Source: Methanosarcinales archaeon (lineage in GTDB: Archaea; Halobacteriota; Methanosarcinia; Methanosarcinales; Methanogasteraceae). From it: DNA of 11,805 nucleotides. The notes below the pieces were generated by a model. That model was given only the letters and a program-made list of their open reading frames with translations. It was not told the DNA's origin and ran no database searches. The stretch covers positions 1 to 11,805 of the forward strand of contig JAUWHQ010000194.1 of NCBI GenBank assembly GCA_030605805.1. Direction: 5' to 3'. Below are positions 5,100 through 11,805 of the stretch, one piece after another (the stretch's first letter is position 1; every line of letters begins with the position of its first letter). The position numbers and the translations under genes were made by a program.

Positions 5100-5424
5100 C
5101 GAAAGCTACTCTTCGGAATTCGGTACCGATTTCGAGATCTTTTCTATCGATAAATTTTGAACCATCGTTCGCAAAACAGACCCCGCGACCCAATCGGAAA
5201 TAGTCAATCTCTCGCTGGTTCCTCGTTGAACCAATATCTTCCTGTCGAGCAATGATGCTTGTTATCTTCTTATGCGCCTTCATATAGATTATTGCATCTC
5301 TTTGTCGTTCATCTAACCCAAATGTATCGGATACTCCTCATTGGGTTTTGATTTCCACAAGGTAACAACCAGACTCGTTTCGTAAATTTAAACTCCGGTT
5401 CTGGCAGCCCCCGGAGAGCGCACC
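5100..5424 (-). pseudogene. Decayed C-terminal remnant of a COG2865-like (AlbA_2/Schlafen-type) regulator
   Basis: No intact gene fills the space downstream of the epimerase gene, but broken frames on the minus strand match the C-terminal end of ATP-binding/AlbA_2 regulators. The GLPEPEF motif (5410-5390) is followed, after a +1 shift, by ESGCYLVEIKTQ, an in-frame TGA, and GLDERQRDAIIYMKAHKKIT. This last is the usual start of the C-terminal helix-turn-helix (LNERQ...YVKEKGKIT). A further shift gives FNEEPARD, resembling the SEETARRDL recognition helix. So there are at least two frameshifts and one stop, and the N-terminal domains are missing. A short methionine-started frame exists from 5283 but is probably not a gene. 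Family assignment is from memory of motifs. Confidence 0.5.
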
Positions 5425-5430
5425 ATAAAT

Positions 5431-6345
5431 TCATACACCCTCAAACCATCCGATCATCTTCCTGACACCATCCTCAAACCCGACCTCTGGCTCAAACCCG
5501 AGTTTTCGAATCCGGGTGATATCGGCATACAGCGTATTCACGTCGCCAGCCCATGTTTTGCCGCCGTAACGTATCTCAGCCTCAGGCGAGATGATCGAGA
5601 CCATCAGCTCGGCAAGTTCCTTGATCGATGTCGGGCTGCCGCCGGCTGCATTGTACACCCCGCGCCCATGCCCTGCCACCAGCACAAAAGCGTCAGCCAT
5701 GTCAGAGACGTAGCAGTAGTCCCTGATCTGCTCGCCTGTGCCAAGAACCTCAAGAAGCGACGGATCCCTCCGCAGTTTCTGTATGAAGTCATACATCACA
5801 TATCTCGGCTGTCTTGGTCCGTAGGTGTTGAAGATCCGTATCGCTGCAAAGTCGATCCCGTAAGTCTCCTTGAATGCGAATCCACACCGTTCGCCTGCGA
5901 GTTTTGAGGCGCCGTAGGGTGAGATCGGCTGCAGCGGATGACCCTCGTCAATTGGCGTCCGAATCGGCTCGCCATATACGGCTGCCGTTGACGCATACAC
6001 AATCTTTTCCACATCTGAAACCCGGCATGCCTCAATTACGTTAAATGTGCCGAGTGCGTTCGTCTCAAAGTCGTATCTCGGATCTTCTGTCGAATGTGGC
6101 ACCGATGCATTCGCGCCGATATGGAATACCACATCGATATCTGCCTCCTTGATTGTTCTTTTGACCAGACCTGCATCCCTGAGATCGCCTTTCACATATA
6201 CGGTGTTTCCTGGCAGGTTTGTTTCCTTTCCTGTACTGAGGTTGTCCAGTGCCGTTACCGCGCACTCGCCAGCGAGCCTGTCGACTATGTGGCTTCCTAT
6301 GAACCCAGCCCCGCCAGTCACCAGAACGTTCTTTCCTTTGATCAT
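5431..6345 (-). CDS. galE: NAD-dependent UDP-glucose 4-epimerase-like protein
   Basis: This is a cytoplasmic extended short-chain dehydrogenase, 304 residues, the usual length of archaeal GalE. The NAD-binding motif is TGGAGFIGSH (10-19). Asp34 in ALDNLSTG fits ribose binding, and GDLRD (53-57) follows. The active site is STAAVYG (119-125) with Tyr144 and Lys148 in the YGASK motif; NTYGPRQ and RDYCYVSDMADAF mark the substrate half. It would interconvert UDP-hexoses for glycan synthesis; exact sugar specificity cannot be read from sequence. ATG 6345 lacks a clear ribosome site and begins 24 nt after the stop of the upstream tRNA enzyme gene, so the two form an operon. Surface glycosylation is suggested by the nearby cis-prenyltransferase. 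Confidence 0.9.
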   Translation of the reverse strand: MIKGKNVLVTGGAGFIGSHIVDRLAGECAVTALDNLSTGKETNLPGNTVYVKGDLRDAGLVKRTIKEADIDVVFHIGANASVPHSTEDPRYDFETNALGTFNVIEACRVSDVEKIVYASTAAVYGEPIRTPIDEGHPLQPISPYGASKLAGERCGFAFKETYGIDFAAIRIFNTYGPRQPRYVMYDFIQKLRRDPSLLEVLGTGEQIRDYCYVSDMADAFVLVAGHGRGVYNAAGGSPTSIKELAELMVSIISPEAEIRYGGKTWAGDVNTLYADITRIRKLGFEPEVGFEDGVRKMIGWFEGV

Positions 6346-6369
6346 GATATCTGAATCCGGGATTGGTTG

Positions 6370-7290
6370 TCACTCATCATATATCTTTACATCAACCACC
6401 ACATGCACGACCCCGGGCGCATATTTCTTGACGGTGCGCCGCCCGATTATGTCCGCGCTGCGCCCGCACTCCTGCGCCGCGTCTTTGATGCGCCGGATCG
6501 GTCGCTGGTATGTTAGCGCTTCAGGCGTACCCTCGTGGTAATGTATTATGCCGCCAGATCTCGCCGCAAGCAGCCCTGACACGAGTTGTTCGTGCGTAAC
6601 ATTGAGATAACCCAGGATCACCCGATCTGCGACGTTCTCCGGGGATTTGATTGCACAATCACCATGCACCGGAAGAACGACGTCCCCTACCCTGTTGATC
6701 CTGATATTCTCCCTGAGATAGTGATATGCAGCCGGGTTGAGTTCGATTGCAATAACCCTTTTTGGGTGCGAATGAACCGCGATCTGGATCGAAAAATAGC
6801 CGATGCCGGCAAACATGTCCAGAACAACCTCGCCATCACACATTTCACTCAGCCGCATCCTTTCTGCGAGATTCCCCTGCGAAAACATGATCCTGCTCGC
6901 ATCGAGCCTGAAGTAGCACCCGTTCTCCTTGTGGGTGGTTTCTGTTTCGGGCTTGCCTGCAATCACCTCGCAGATCGGCTCACGAAAGCGTCCTGTAACG
7001 CCCCGGTTCCATAGCACGGTGCTGCACCTCGGATACATCGCAAGGAGCGCATCCCCGATCGCGTTTGTCTGGTGTTTCAGCGCGTCCGGGATGCTGACAA
7101 GGATCACGGTGCCAAGAATCTGCCAGCCACGCGGGAGCAGTTTTGCCTCTTCAGGGGGCAGGCGGAGAAGGTCGCGGAGGTGTTCCATAAGCTTAACCTC
7201 ATGGAGTGTTCGGTGATAAAGGTAGCTTGGTCTGGCATCTGCAAAAACATCCATCCAAAACACCGAGAGGAGACTCCTGCCAACAAACAT
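6370..7290 (-). CDS. Trm5/Taw2-family tRNA-Phe position-37 modifying enzyme, probably Taw2
   Basis: This class I SAM-dependent enzyme has 306 residues. The linker LLPRGWQILGTVILVSIPD (51-69) and the SAM motif VVLDMFAGIGYFSIQIA (155-171) are typical of the Trm5/Tyw2 family; ELNPAAYHYLRENIRIN (183-199) is motif II. Trm5 has an NLP-type motif after strand 4, whereas here DRVILGYLN (222-230) is closer to Tyw2/Taw2. Taw2 transfers the aminocarboxypropyl group of SAM during wyosine formation on tRNA-Phe. The Taw2 choice is a judgement. The usual N-terminal D1 domain is missing or reduced to about 35 residues. ATG 7290 is 28 nt from a TATA-like ATATTATA, suggesting a leaderless start; ATG 7188, behind GAGG, is an alternative. 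It is first gene of the operon with the epimerase. Confidence 0.8.
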   Translation of the reverse strand: MFVGRSLLSVFWMDVFADARPSYLYHRTLHEVKLMEHLRDLLRLPPEEAKLLPRGWQILGTVILVSIPDALKHQTNAIGDALLAMYPRCSTVLWNRGVTGRFREPICEVIAGKPETETTHKENGCYFRLDASRIMFSQGNLAERMRLSEMCDGEVVLDMFAGIGYFSIQIAVHSHPKRVIAIELNPAAYHYLRENIRINRVGDVVLPVHGDCAIKSPENVADRVILGYLNVTHEQLVSGLLAARSGGIIHYHEGTPEALTYQRPIRRIKDAAQECGRSADIIGRRTVKKYAPGVVHVVVDVKIYDE

Positions 7291-7314
7291 TATTTACACA
7301 ACCGGACAGATACC

Positions 7315-7322
7315 TATAATAT
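7315..7322 (-). promoter_or_regulatory. TATA box of the tRNA-modification/epimerase operon
   Basis: ATATTATA on the minus strand is centred 28 nt ahead of ATG 7290. This is the normal archaeal TATA-to-start spacing, so the transcript would be nearly leaderless. It shares the 116-bp divergent region with the uppS promoter. Confidence 0.45.
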
Positions 7323-7378
7323 CCACATCGGTCCTGGACTGGACGTCTGACCCGGGGAACCGTCCCCACAGAAAAGAG

Positions 7379-7388
7379 GATAAAAATA
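7379..7388 (+). promoter_or_regulatory. TATA box of uppS
   Basis: GATAAAAATA, preceded by a purine-rich BRE-like GAAAAGAG, is centred 24 nt ahead of GTG 7407. This predicts a leaderless or very short-leader transcript and agrees with the lack of a strong ribosome site. Just upstream, GGGG-AACCGT-CCCC (7353-7366) is a small inverted repeat of unknown role. Confidence 0.45.
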
Positions 7389-7406
7389 CCGAAGAGTTGA
7401 AATAAC

Positions 7407-8294
7407 GTGCTTCGTAAGACGCTATATCATGGATACGAACGTTTACTGACCGATGAGGTCAAGAAACACGGTGTGCCGCGCCACATCGCTGTGATCATGG
7501 ATGGGAATCGCAGATATGCGGATCGTGTGCGCATTATGCGGTATTACGGGCATATCTATGGCGCCAGAACCACAGAGCAGTTCCTTGAGTGGTGCTGGGA
7601 ACTCGGGATAAGGCAGACAACGATCTATGCATTCTCAACCGAGAACTTCTCACGCTCCAGACCTGAGCGTGCAAAGATATTCGAGATCATCACCAAAAAA
7701 CTCGACGAACTCGCGGATGATCCTCGCACCCACGAGAGGCGCATGAGGGTTTCGGCGATCGGCGAGGTGCATCTACTGCCCACCTATCTTCAGGATGCGA
7801 TAATGCGTGTGGAAGATGCTACCCAAAGCTACGATGGAATCCATCTCAACATTGCGGTCGCTTACGGCGGACAGCGCGAGATTCTTGATGCGGTGCAGGA
7901 CATGGCTCGCAAGGTCCGGGAGGGCAAACTGCGGACTGACGAGATCGATGAATCGGTCATCTCACGCCATCTGTACACAAACGGCGTCGCTGACTCGGAT
8001 GTCGATCTGATCATACGAACCGGCGGCGACATCCGCACCTCTAACTTTCTCCCGTGGCAGGCGAACGGAAGCGAGTGTGCCGCCTATTTCTGCGCGCCGT
8101 TCTGGCCCGAGTTTCGGAAGATCGACTTTCTCCGGGCGATACGGGTCTATCAGATGCGGGAGCACGAACAAAAGCAATCCGCACTGACCAGAACCGCTAA
8201 TATGCTTGCAGCATGTGGATCGGCTGAGCTGGATGATGTTATCGGTCTTTTCAGGGGCGCTGTCAGGTATGGTCTTCTCTGCAGGTCGCGATAG
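7407..8294 (+). CDS. uppS: cis-Prenyltransferase (undecaprenyl/dolichyl diphosphate synthase type)
   Basis: The enzyme condenses isopentenyl diphosphate onto an allylic primer to make long cis-polyprenyl diphosphate, the lipid carrier used in archaea for N-glycosylation and other surface glycans. Family signatures appear in order in the 295-residue product: HIAVIMDGNRRYA (26-38, catalytic Asp32), GHIYGA (48-53), TTIYAFSTENFSR (71-83), LNIAVAYGGQREIL (147-160), the DLIIRTGGDIRTSNFLPWQ block (200-218), and CAAYFCAPFWPEF (224-236). The protein is soluble, with no membrane segment. GTG 7407 is chosen from the TATA spacing and the family N-terminus. The gene is divergent from the tRNA-modification/epimerase operon and is followed by 368 bp without a clear gene. 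Confidence 0.93.
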   Translation: MLRKTLYHGYERLLTDEVKKHGVPRHIAVIMDGNRRYADRVRIMRYYGHIYGARTTEQFLEWCWELGIRQTTIYAFSTENFSRSRPERAKIFEIITKKLDELADDPRTHERRMRVSAIGEVHLLPTYLQDAIMRVEDATQSYDGIHLNIAVAYGGQREILDAVQDMARKVREGKLRTDEIDESVISRHLYTNGVADSDVDLIIRTGGDIRTSNFLPWQANGSECAAYFCAPFWPEFRKIDFLRAIRVYQMREHEQKQSALTRTANMLAACGSAELDDVIGLFRGAVRYGLLCRSR

Positions 8295-8662
8295 TCATGA
8301 CCATCGGCGCGTTCAGGAATAGGGAGCGGGAGTTGTGGAAAAAGCGTCGTTCTTGGATGCCTATCCATTTATGGGGGGGTCCGTGGTTTCCGGTTGGTGG
8401 TGGTCGGAACACAGAAATTGGTTAATACCGTACACAGATAAGTTTGCATGACTGCCCGTATCAACCAACACCTTCGGATGCAGAAGAGTTCGCAGAACAC
8501 CCCTATACCCCGTCAGTTTTCTCTTCCGATAACATTAAGAGGACGCTGTTGCATGGCAGAAGGGATTACCGAACATCCGATAGACATAGAGGGGATTTTT
8601 GAGGTTCAAGGTAAGTCATGAAAATTAGGACACTACCCAAAATACGAAAGATAGATATAGAT
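8295..8662. other. 368-bp gap between uppS and purF (convergent ends), no convincing gene
   Basis: No gene is supported here. Two short frames on the plus strand were seen. One has 43 codons from ATG 8297, two bases after the uppS stop, and is Arg/Trp-rich; the other has 22 codons (8553-8621, MAEGITEHPIDIEGIFEVQGKS), which looks like a protein N-terminus cut short. Neither has a good ribosome site or a recognised family. TTGGTT and AACCAA occur about 50 bases apart near 8420-8475. No strong hairpin terminator for either flanking gene was found. Confidence 0.5.
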
Positions 8663-10084
8663 TTAATCAACCAGATCAAACTCTTCCAGCCGAAACTGCC
8701 TTTGCACACACTGCTCACCCGGTATCTCGACCGGATACACGCCTGTGAGACAGCCAAGACAGAGATCGCTCGCAGGAATCCCTATCGCCTCGACCAGCCC
8801 GTCGATGCTCAAGTATCCGAGCGTTTCTGCGTGAATCGCTGTTTCTATCTCCGATACGCTCTTTTGCGATGCGATCAACTCCTCTCTCGTGGGCATATCG
8901 ATGCCAAGATAGCACGGGGTTTTGATCGGCGGGCTTCCGATCCTGACATGCACCTCTGATGCGCCTGCCCTGCGCACCTTATCGACGATCCTTCGCGAGG
9001 TGTTCCCGCGCACGATGCTGTCGTCGATCAGCACCACTCGCCGGTCAGCGATGTTCGGCTTGATCACGTTTAATTTCAGTTGAACCGCTTTCTTCCGCAC
9101 GACGTCAGACGGCATGATGAAGGTGCGCCCGACATAACGGTTCTTCATCAGAGCCTCGATGTATTCGATGCCCGATTTCTTTGAGTATCCAATCGCGGAG
9201 GTGATGCCTGAGTCAGGTACCGGTGATATCATGTCCGCATCCACCGGGTGCTCGCTTGCCAGCCGCTCTCCGATCTTCAACCTGACATCGTAGACGAGTT
9301 TACCATCAATTATGGAGTCAGGGCGTGCAAAATAGATATATTCGAAGACGCAGTGTGCAGTATTCTTTTGCTGGTATATCTGGTGGCTCTCTATCCGGTT
9401 ACCGGTGATCACCAGTGCTTCGCCCGGGCACACATCCCGTATGAACTCGCCATCATGCACATCGATCGCCACACTCTCGCTTGCCACGATGTAGCCGGAC
9501 CCGCCCTCTGATTCGACCCTTCCGAGGCAGAGCGGTTTGAAGCCGAGCGGATCTCTTACAGCGATCAGGATGTCGTTTAGCAACATCACAAAGGAGTAGG
9601 AGCCAACAAGCCGCCGCATCAGTCTGCGCACCGCCTCCACGATGTTGTTCCGCATCAGGTCCTTCACAAGCAGGTGTGCGATGACCTCGGTATCCGAATC
9701 AGAGAGGAAGATTTGCCCCATCCGCGTCAGTTCGAGGCGTAACTCTTCCGAATTGACAAGATTCCCATTGTGGGCAATCGCAATCGTCCCGCCCCTGAAA
9801 TTAATCGTCAGGGGTTGTGCGTTCTCGAGTTCTGATCCGCCGCTGGTCGAGTACCTGACATGCCCGATCCCAACGCTGCCCGGAATCGACAGCAGATCGG
9901 TCTTCTTAAAGACCCATGGCACGATGCCCATGCCCTTGATCGACCGCGTGTTGCCCTCGTGTGCAACCGAGATGCCAGCCGATTCCTGCCCGCGGTGCTG
10001 GAGCGCGTACAGGGAGTAATAGATCGGAAGCGCGGCTTTCTGCCCGGTAAATGAGGCGCCAACCACACCACATGCTTCATTCAA
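8663..10084 (-). CDS. purF: Amidophosphoribosyltransferase (glutamine PRPP amidotransferase)
   Basis: This enzyme makes 5-phosphoribosylamine from PRPP and glutamine, the first step of purine synthesis. The 473-residue protein has an N-terminal glutaminase domain in which Cys5 becomes the N-terminal nucleophile after removal of MNEA. HVRYSTSG (75-82), HNGNLVN (105-111) and LSDSDTE (127-133) also belong to that domain. The PRPP site is VVLIDDSIVRGNTSRR (350-365). Cys245, Cys391, Cys442 and Cys445 (CLGC) match the four ligands of the B. subtilis-type [4Fe-4S] cluster. The start is TTG 10084, set by GGTGAT six bases upstream and by the need for Cys5; the overlapping out-of-frame ATG 10080 is not the start. 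It lies 98 bp after L37e in the LSm-L37e-purF order known from other euryarchaea. Confidence 0.96.
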   Translation of the reverse strand: MNEACGVVGASFTGQKAALPIYYSLYALQHRGQESAGISVAHEGNTRSIKGMGIVPWVFKKTDLLSIPGSVGIGHVRYSTSGGSELENAQPLTINFRGGTIAIAHNGNLVNSEELRLELTRMGQIFLSDSDTEVIAHLLVKDLMRNNIVEAVRRLMRRLVGSYSFVMLLNDILIAVRDPLGFKPLCLGRVESEGGSGYIVASESVAIDVHDGEFIRDVCPGEALVITGNRIESHQIYQQKNTAHCVFEYIYFARPDSIIDGKLVYDVRLKIGERLASEHPVDADMISPVPDSGITSAIGYSKKSGIEYIEALMKNRYVGRTFIMPSDVVRKKAVQLKLNVIKPNIADRRVVLIDDSIVRGNTSRRIVDKVRRAGASEVHVRIGSPPIKTPCYLGIDMPTREELIASQKSVSEIETAIHAETLGYLSIDGLVEAIGIPASDLCLGCLTGVYPVEIPGEQCVQRQFRLEEFDLVD

Positions 10085-10182
10085 GCGATATCACCAAATC
10101 GATTGATCTCTGGTAGTTTATAGCACTTTGATGACCCAATTCCATAAAAAGACCATCCACCCCAATTAAGCCACTTACCCTA

Positions 10183-10356
10183 CTACCCTGATCGTCCTTT
10201 CTCTTTCCACCTGTAATCTCGCATCTTTCTCGATTTACCAAAGCCACATGAGACGCAGACCTTCTTTCTCTTGTGATACGAGACGCTACCACACCGTCTG
10301 CACCGTATATGCGTCTTCTTCTGACGTTTGCCCATCGAGGGCGTTCCTTTCGACAT
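10183..10356 (-). CDS. rpl37e: Large ribosomal subunit protein eL37 (L37e)
   Basis: This is a 57-residue zinc-binding ribosomal protein of the archaeal/eukaryotic 50S/60S subunit. Its sequence MSKGTPSMGKRQKKTHIRCR opens the family, and two CxxC pairs (Cys19/Cys22 in CRRC and Cys34/Cys37 in CVSC) hold the zinc. HIRCRRCGSVSYHKRKKVC and FGKSRKMRDYRW are hallmark stretches, and the protein is very basic, as expected for rRNA binding. ATG 10356 is preceded by GGTGAT at five to six bases. The gene begins 18 bases after the LSm stop, forming an operon with it. Its length is normal for archaea. It encodes no stop or frameshift inside. Confidence 0.95.
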   Translation of the reverse strand: MSKGTPSMGKRQKKTHIRCRRCGSVSYHKRKKVCVSCGFGKSRKMRDYRWKEKGRSG

Positions 10357-10374
10357 TTTTTATCACCGTTAACC

Positions 10375-10593
10375 TTAGGGGGAAACATATACCACATTGT
10401 CGCCACGAACAATAACTGTTCCGATGCTGCGCACCGCCTCACCGTCAACGAGTTCCTCGGCATCGGTGAGCGTGAGGTTCATGTGGATGTCATAACCCTG
10501 CAGCGTCCCGCGAAATTCACGAGAACCCTTCAATCGGACTAAGACTGGCATATCCAGCACATCATTCAGTGTATCAAGCGGTCGATTTCCCAT
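10375..10593 (-). CDS. Archaeal Sm-like (LSm) RNA-binding protein
   Basis: The 72-residue protein is one Sm fold. The Sm1 motif spans about residues 14-47 (VLVRLKGSREFRGTLQGYD, then HMNLTLTDAEE) and Sm2 about 56-70 (RSIGTVIVRGDNVVYV). His37, Asn39, Arg63 and Asn66 correspond to the uridine-binding pocket in the GYDIHMNL and IVRGDN motifs. Archaeal LSm proteins form heptameric rings that bind U-rich RNA; their cellular targets are only partly known. ATG 10593 follows AAGGAGAT. It is the first gene of the LSm-L37e unit, with purF behind it. This order links RNA binding, ribosome assembly and purine synthesis in many euryarchaea. Confidence 0.95.
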   Translation of the reverse strand: MGNRPLDTLNDVLDMPVLVRLKGSREFRGTLQGYDIHMNLTLTDAEELVDGEAVRSIGTVIVRGDNVVYVSP

Positions 10594-10641
10594 TTAGTAA
10601 ATCTCCTTTGGATGAGCATTACGATATGCTTGACCGATGGA

Positions 10642-10651
10642 TATACTTAAA
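10642..10651. promoter_or_regulatory. Shared TATA-like element between LSm and clpB
   Basis: TATACTTAAA on the plus strand reads TTTAAGTATA on the minus strand. On the minus strand it would start LSm transcripts near 10620, with a 27-nt leader holding AAGGAGAT. On the plus strand it would start clpB near 10672, leaving a leader of about 100 nt. Use in both directions is inferred; separate boxes are possible. Confidence 0.4.
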
Positions 10652-10732
10652 TGTATCCTGTGTTCGGCAGGTAGGACTGGTGAGGCGGGCAATAGCGTGG
10701 CGGAACCGGTAGAGCCGGGCAGGCGTTCGCAA

Positions 10733-10754
10733 ATCCGAATGATTAATCACGGAT
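10733..10754 (+). promoter_or_regulatory. Inverted repeat in the clpB leader
   Basis: ATCCG (10733-10737) and CGGAT (10750-10754) flank the perfect palindrome TGATTAATCA (10740-10749), with only AA interrupting the left side. It lies 17 bases ahead of the clpB start and just before the ribosome site AAGGTG (10761-10766). It could be a protein-binding operator or an RNA hairpin that controls access to the ribosome site. No known archaeal heat-shock operator was matched. Confidence 0.4.
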
Positions 10755-10771
10755 GGGGGCAAGGTGTCGTT

Positions 10772-11805
10772 ATGCAACCCGATCGATTCACATTAAAAGC
10801 ACAGGAAGCGATACAGAACAGCCAGACGATCGCTTCTGAGTATAATCATCAGTACATCGACTGCGAGCACCTCCTGCTTGCGCTGCTCCGGGAGAAGGAC
10901 GGTCTTGCACCGAGGATCCTTGCGAAGATGGACATCTCGCCAGAATTACTGATAGGAAAACTCGAGCAGCACCTCGACGAACAGCCGCAGGTATCAGGCA
11001 TAACCGAGATCCACATCACACAGCGGCTGAACAGCGCGCTCACCTCAGCAGAAAAGGCTGCAAAGAAACTGAAATACGATTACATAAGCGTGGAGCACCT
11101 CTTGCTTGCAATCATCGATTCGGAAGGTGCGTGTGGGAGATTCCTCCGCGAATCTGGGGTCACTGAGGACCGGCTGCTCGATGCACTCCGCGAGGTCAGG
11201 GGGAGCCATAGAGTAACGTCGCAATCACCAGAATCGACTTATGAGGCTCTGCAGCAGTACGGAATCGACATGACCGCGCTTGCCCGGGAAGGGAAGCTCG
11301 ATCCGGTCATCGGGAGGGACGATGAGATCAGAAGGACGATTGAGATCCTCTCCAGAAGGCGAAAGAACAATCCAGTGTTAATCGGCGAGGCAGGCGTTGG
11401 CAAGACTGCTATCGTCGAGGGGCTCTCACAGAGAATCGCAAATCAGGATGTTCCCGAGGGCTTGAAGAGCAAGAGCATCATTGCGCTTGACATGGGCGCG
11501 CTTCTGGCTGGCGCAAAGTTCAGGGGCGAGTTTGAGGAGCGGCTCAAAGCGGTCTTGAAGGAGATTGCGGACTCTGAGGGAGAGGTCATCCTCTTCATCG
11601 ATGAACTGCACACCGTTGTCGGGGCTGGCGCTGCCGAGGGCTCGATGGATGCGAGCAATCTGATGAAGCCGATGCTTGCGAGGGGTGAACTCCACTGCAT
11701 CGGGGCAACGACGTTAAATGAGTACCGGAAATACATCGAGAAGGATGCTGCGCTCGAACGGAGGTTCCAGCAGGTCCTCATTGAGGAGCCTGATGTCGAG
11801 GATAC
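10772..11805 (+). CDS. clpB: ATP-dependent disaggregase ClpB (N-terminal 344 residues, runs off the window)
   Basis: ClpB is a hexameric AAA+ chaperone that threads aggregated proteins and works with DnaK/DnaJ/GrpE. The N-terminal double-repeat domain is visible (EHLLLALL at 32-39 and EHLLLAII at 108-115). The first AAA module has Walker A GEAGVGKT (205-212), the pore-loop region AGAKFRGEFEERL (246-258, Phe at the usual Tyr), Walker B LFIDELH (274-280), sensor IGATTLNEYRK (310-320) and the arginine-finger ERR (329-331). The middle coiled domain and second AAA module lie beyond the end. ATG 10772 follows AAGGTG and matches the MQPDRFT-type family N-terminus. ClpB is bacterial in origin and patchy in archaea, mainly methanogens. 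It is divergent from LSm. Confidence 0.95.
   Translation, partial: MQPDRFTLKAQEAIQNSQTIASEYNHQYIDCEHLLLALLREKDGLAPRILAKMDISPELLIGKLEQHLDEQPQVSGITEIHITQRLNSALTSAEKAAKKLKYDYISVEHLLLAIIDSEGACGRFLRESGVTEDRLLDALREVRGSHRVTSQSPESTYEALQQYGIDMTALAREGKLDPVIGRDDEIRRTIEILSRRRKNNPVLIGEAGVGKTAIVEGLSQRIANQDVPEGLKSKSIIALDMGALLAGAKFRGEFEERLKAVLKEIADSEGEVILFIDELHTVVGAGAAEGSMDASNLMKPMLARGELHCIGATTLNEYRKYIEKDAALERRFQQVLIEEPDVED

Noticed and set aside
8297..8428. 43-codon frame right after the uppS stop (TAGTCATG)
   Set aside because: The spacing suits translational coupling, but there is no good ribosome site, composition is odd (Trp/Arg/Gly-rich) and no family is recognised; mentioned only within the gap entry.
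10077..10463. Minus-strand frame of 128 codons overlapping L37e and LSm
   Set aside because: It reads through two certain genes in the wrong frame and has no family features; L37e explains the coding signal.
10684..10771. Possible tRNA-Leu-like gene ahead of clpB (GTGGCGGAACCGGTAGA resembles a D-arm, GTTCGCAAATCC a T-arm)
   Set aside because: No 7-bp acceptor stem closes the region, no anticodon arm of proper length fits between the two parts, and the segment runs directly into the clpB ribosome site.

Overview
The window is archaeal, most likely a euryarchaeon of the methanogen/ANME/Syntrophoarchaeum kind. This is inferred from an LSm-L37e-purF gene order, an archaeal Trm5/Taw2-family tRNA enzyme, archaeal ATPase and PIN/AbrB modules, GGTGA/GGAGG ribosome sites inside operons, and TATA boxes 24-28 nt ahead of nearly leaderless starts. 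The species cannot be named from the sequence. A bacterial-type ClpB fits known transfers into methanogens.

Left region (1-5424) is an accretion zone built around chemotaxis genes. It opens with the tail of a methyl-accepting chemotaxis protein, then a second, 5'-truncated receptor tail whose stop codon has been lost so that it overlaps an intact cheW (382-846). A hairpin-plus-T-tract terminator follows. The cheW 3' end plus this terminator then recurs three more times in the same orientation, each copy shorter at its 5' end: copy 2 (1594-2068) is fused in frame to the N-terminal half of a dead IS5-family transposase; copy 3 (3659-4018) and copy 4 (4811-5090) are frameshifted remnants. Between the copies, on the opposite strand, sit an archaeal AAA ATPase with a PD-(D/E)XK-like tail and an AbrB-PIN toxin-antitoxin pair. 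A decayed COG2865-like regulator remnant lies beyond copy 4.

Right region (5431-11805) is ordinary core genome. A GalE-like sugar epimerase and a Trm5/Taw2-family enzyme form a leftward operon. A cis-prenyltransferase (uppS), which makes the lipid carrier for surface glycans, is divergent from it. After a 368-bp gap with no convincing gene come the leftward genes LSm, ribosomal protein L37e and purF, in transcription order. clpB starts divergently from LSm, has an approximately 100-nt leader, and runs off the window end.

The most unusual content is the nested cheW-3'-end/terminator array with a transposase-CheW chimera that is still open. It is either a decaying tandem mcp-cheW array invaded by mobile cargo, or a site where elements repeatedly integrated at the 3' end of cheW.
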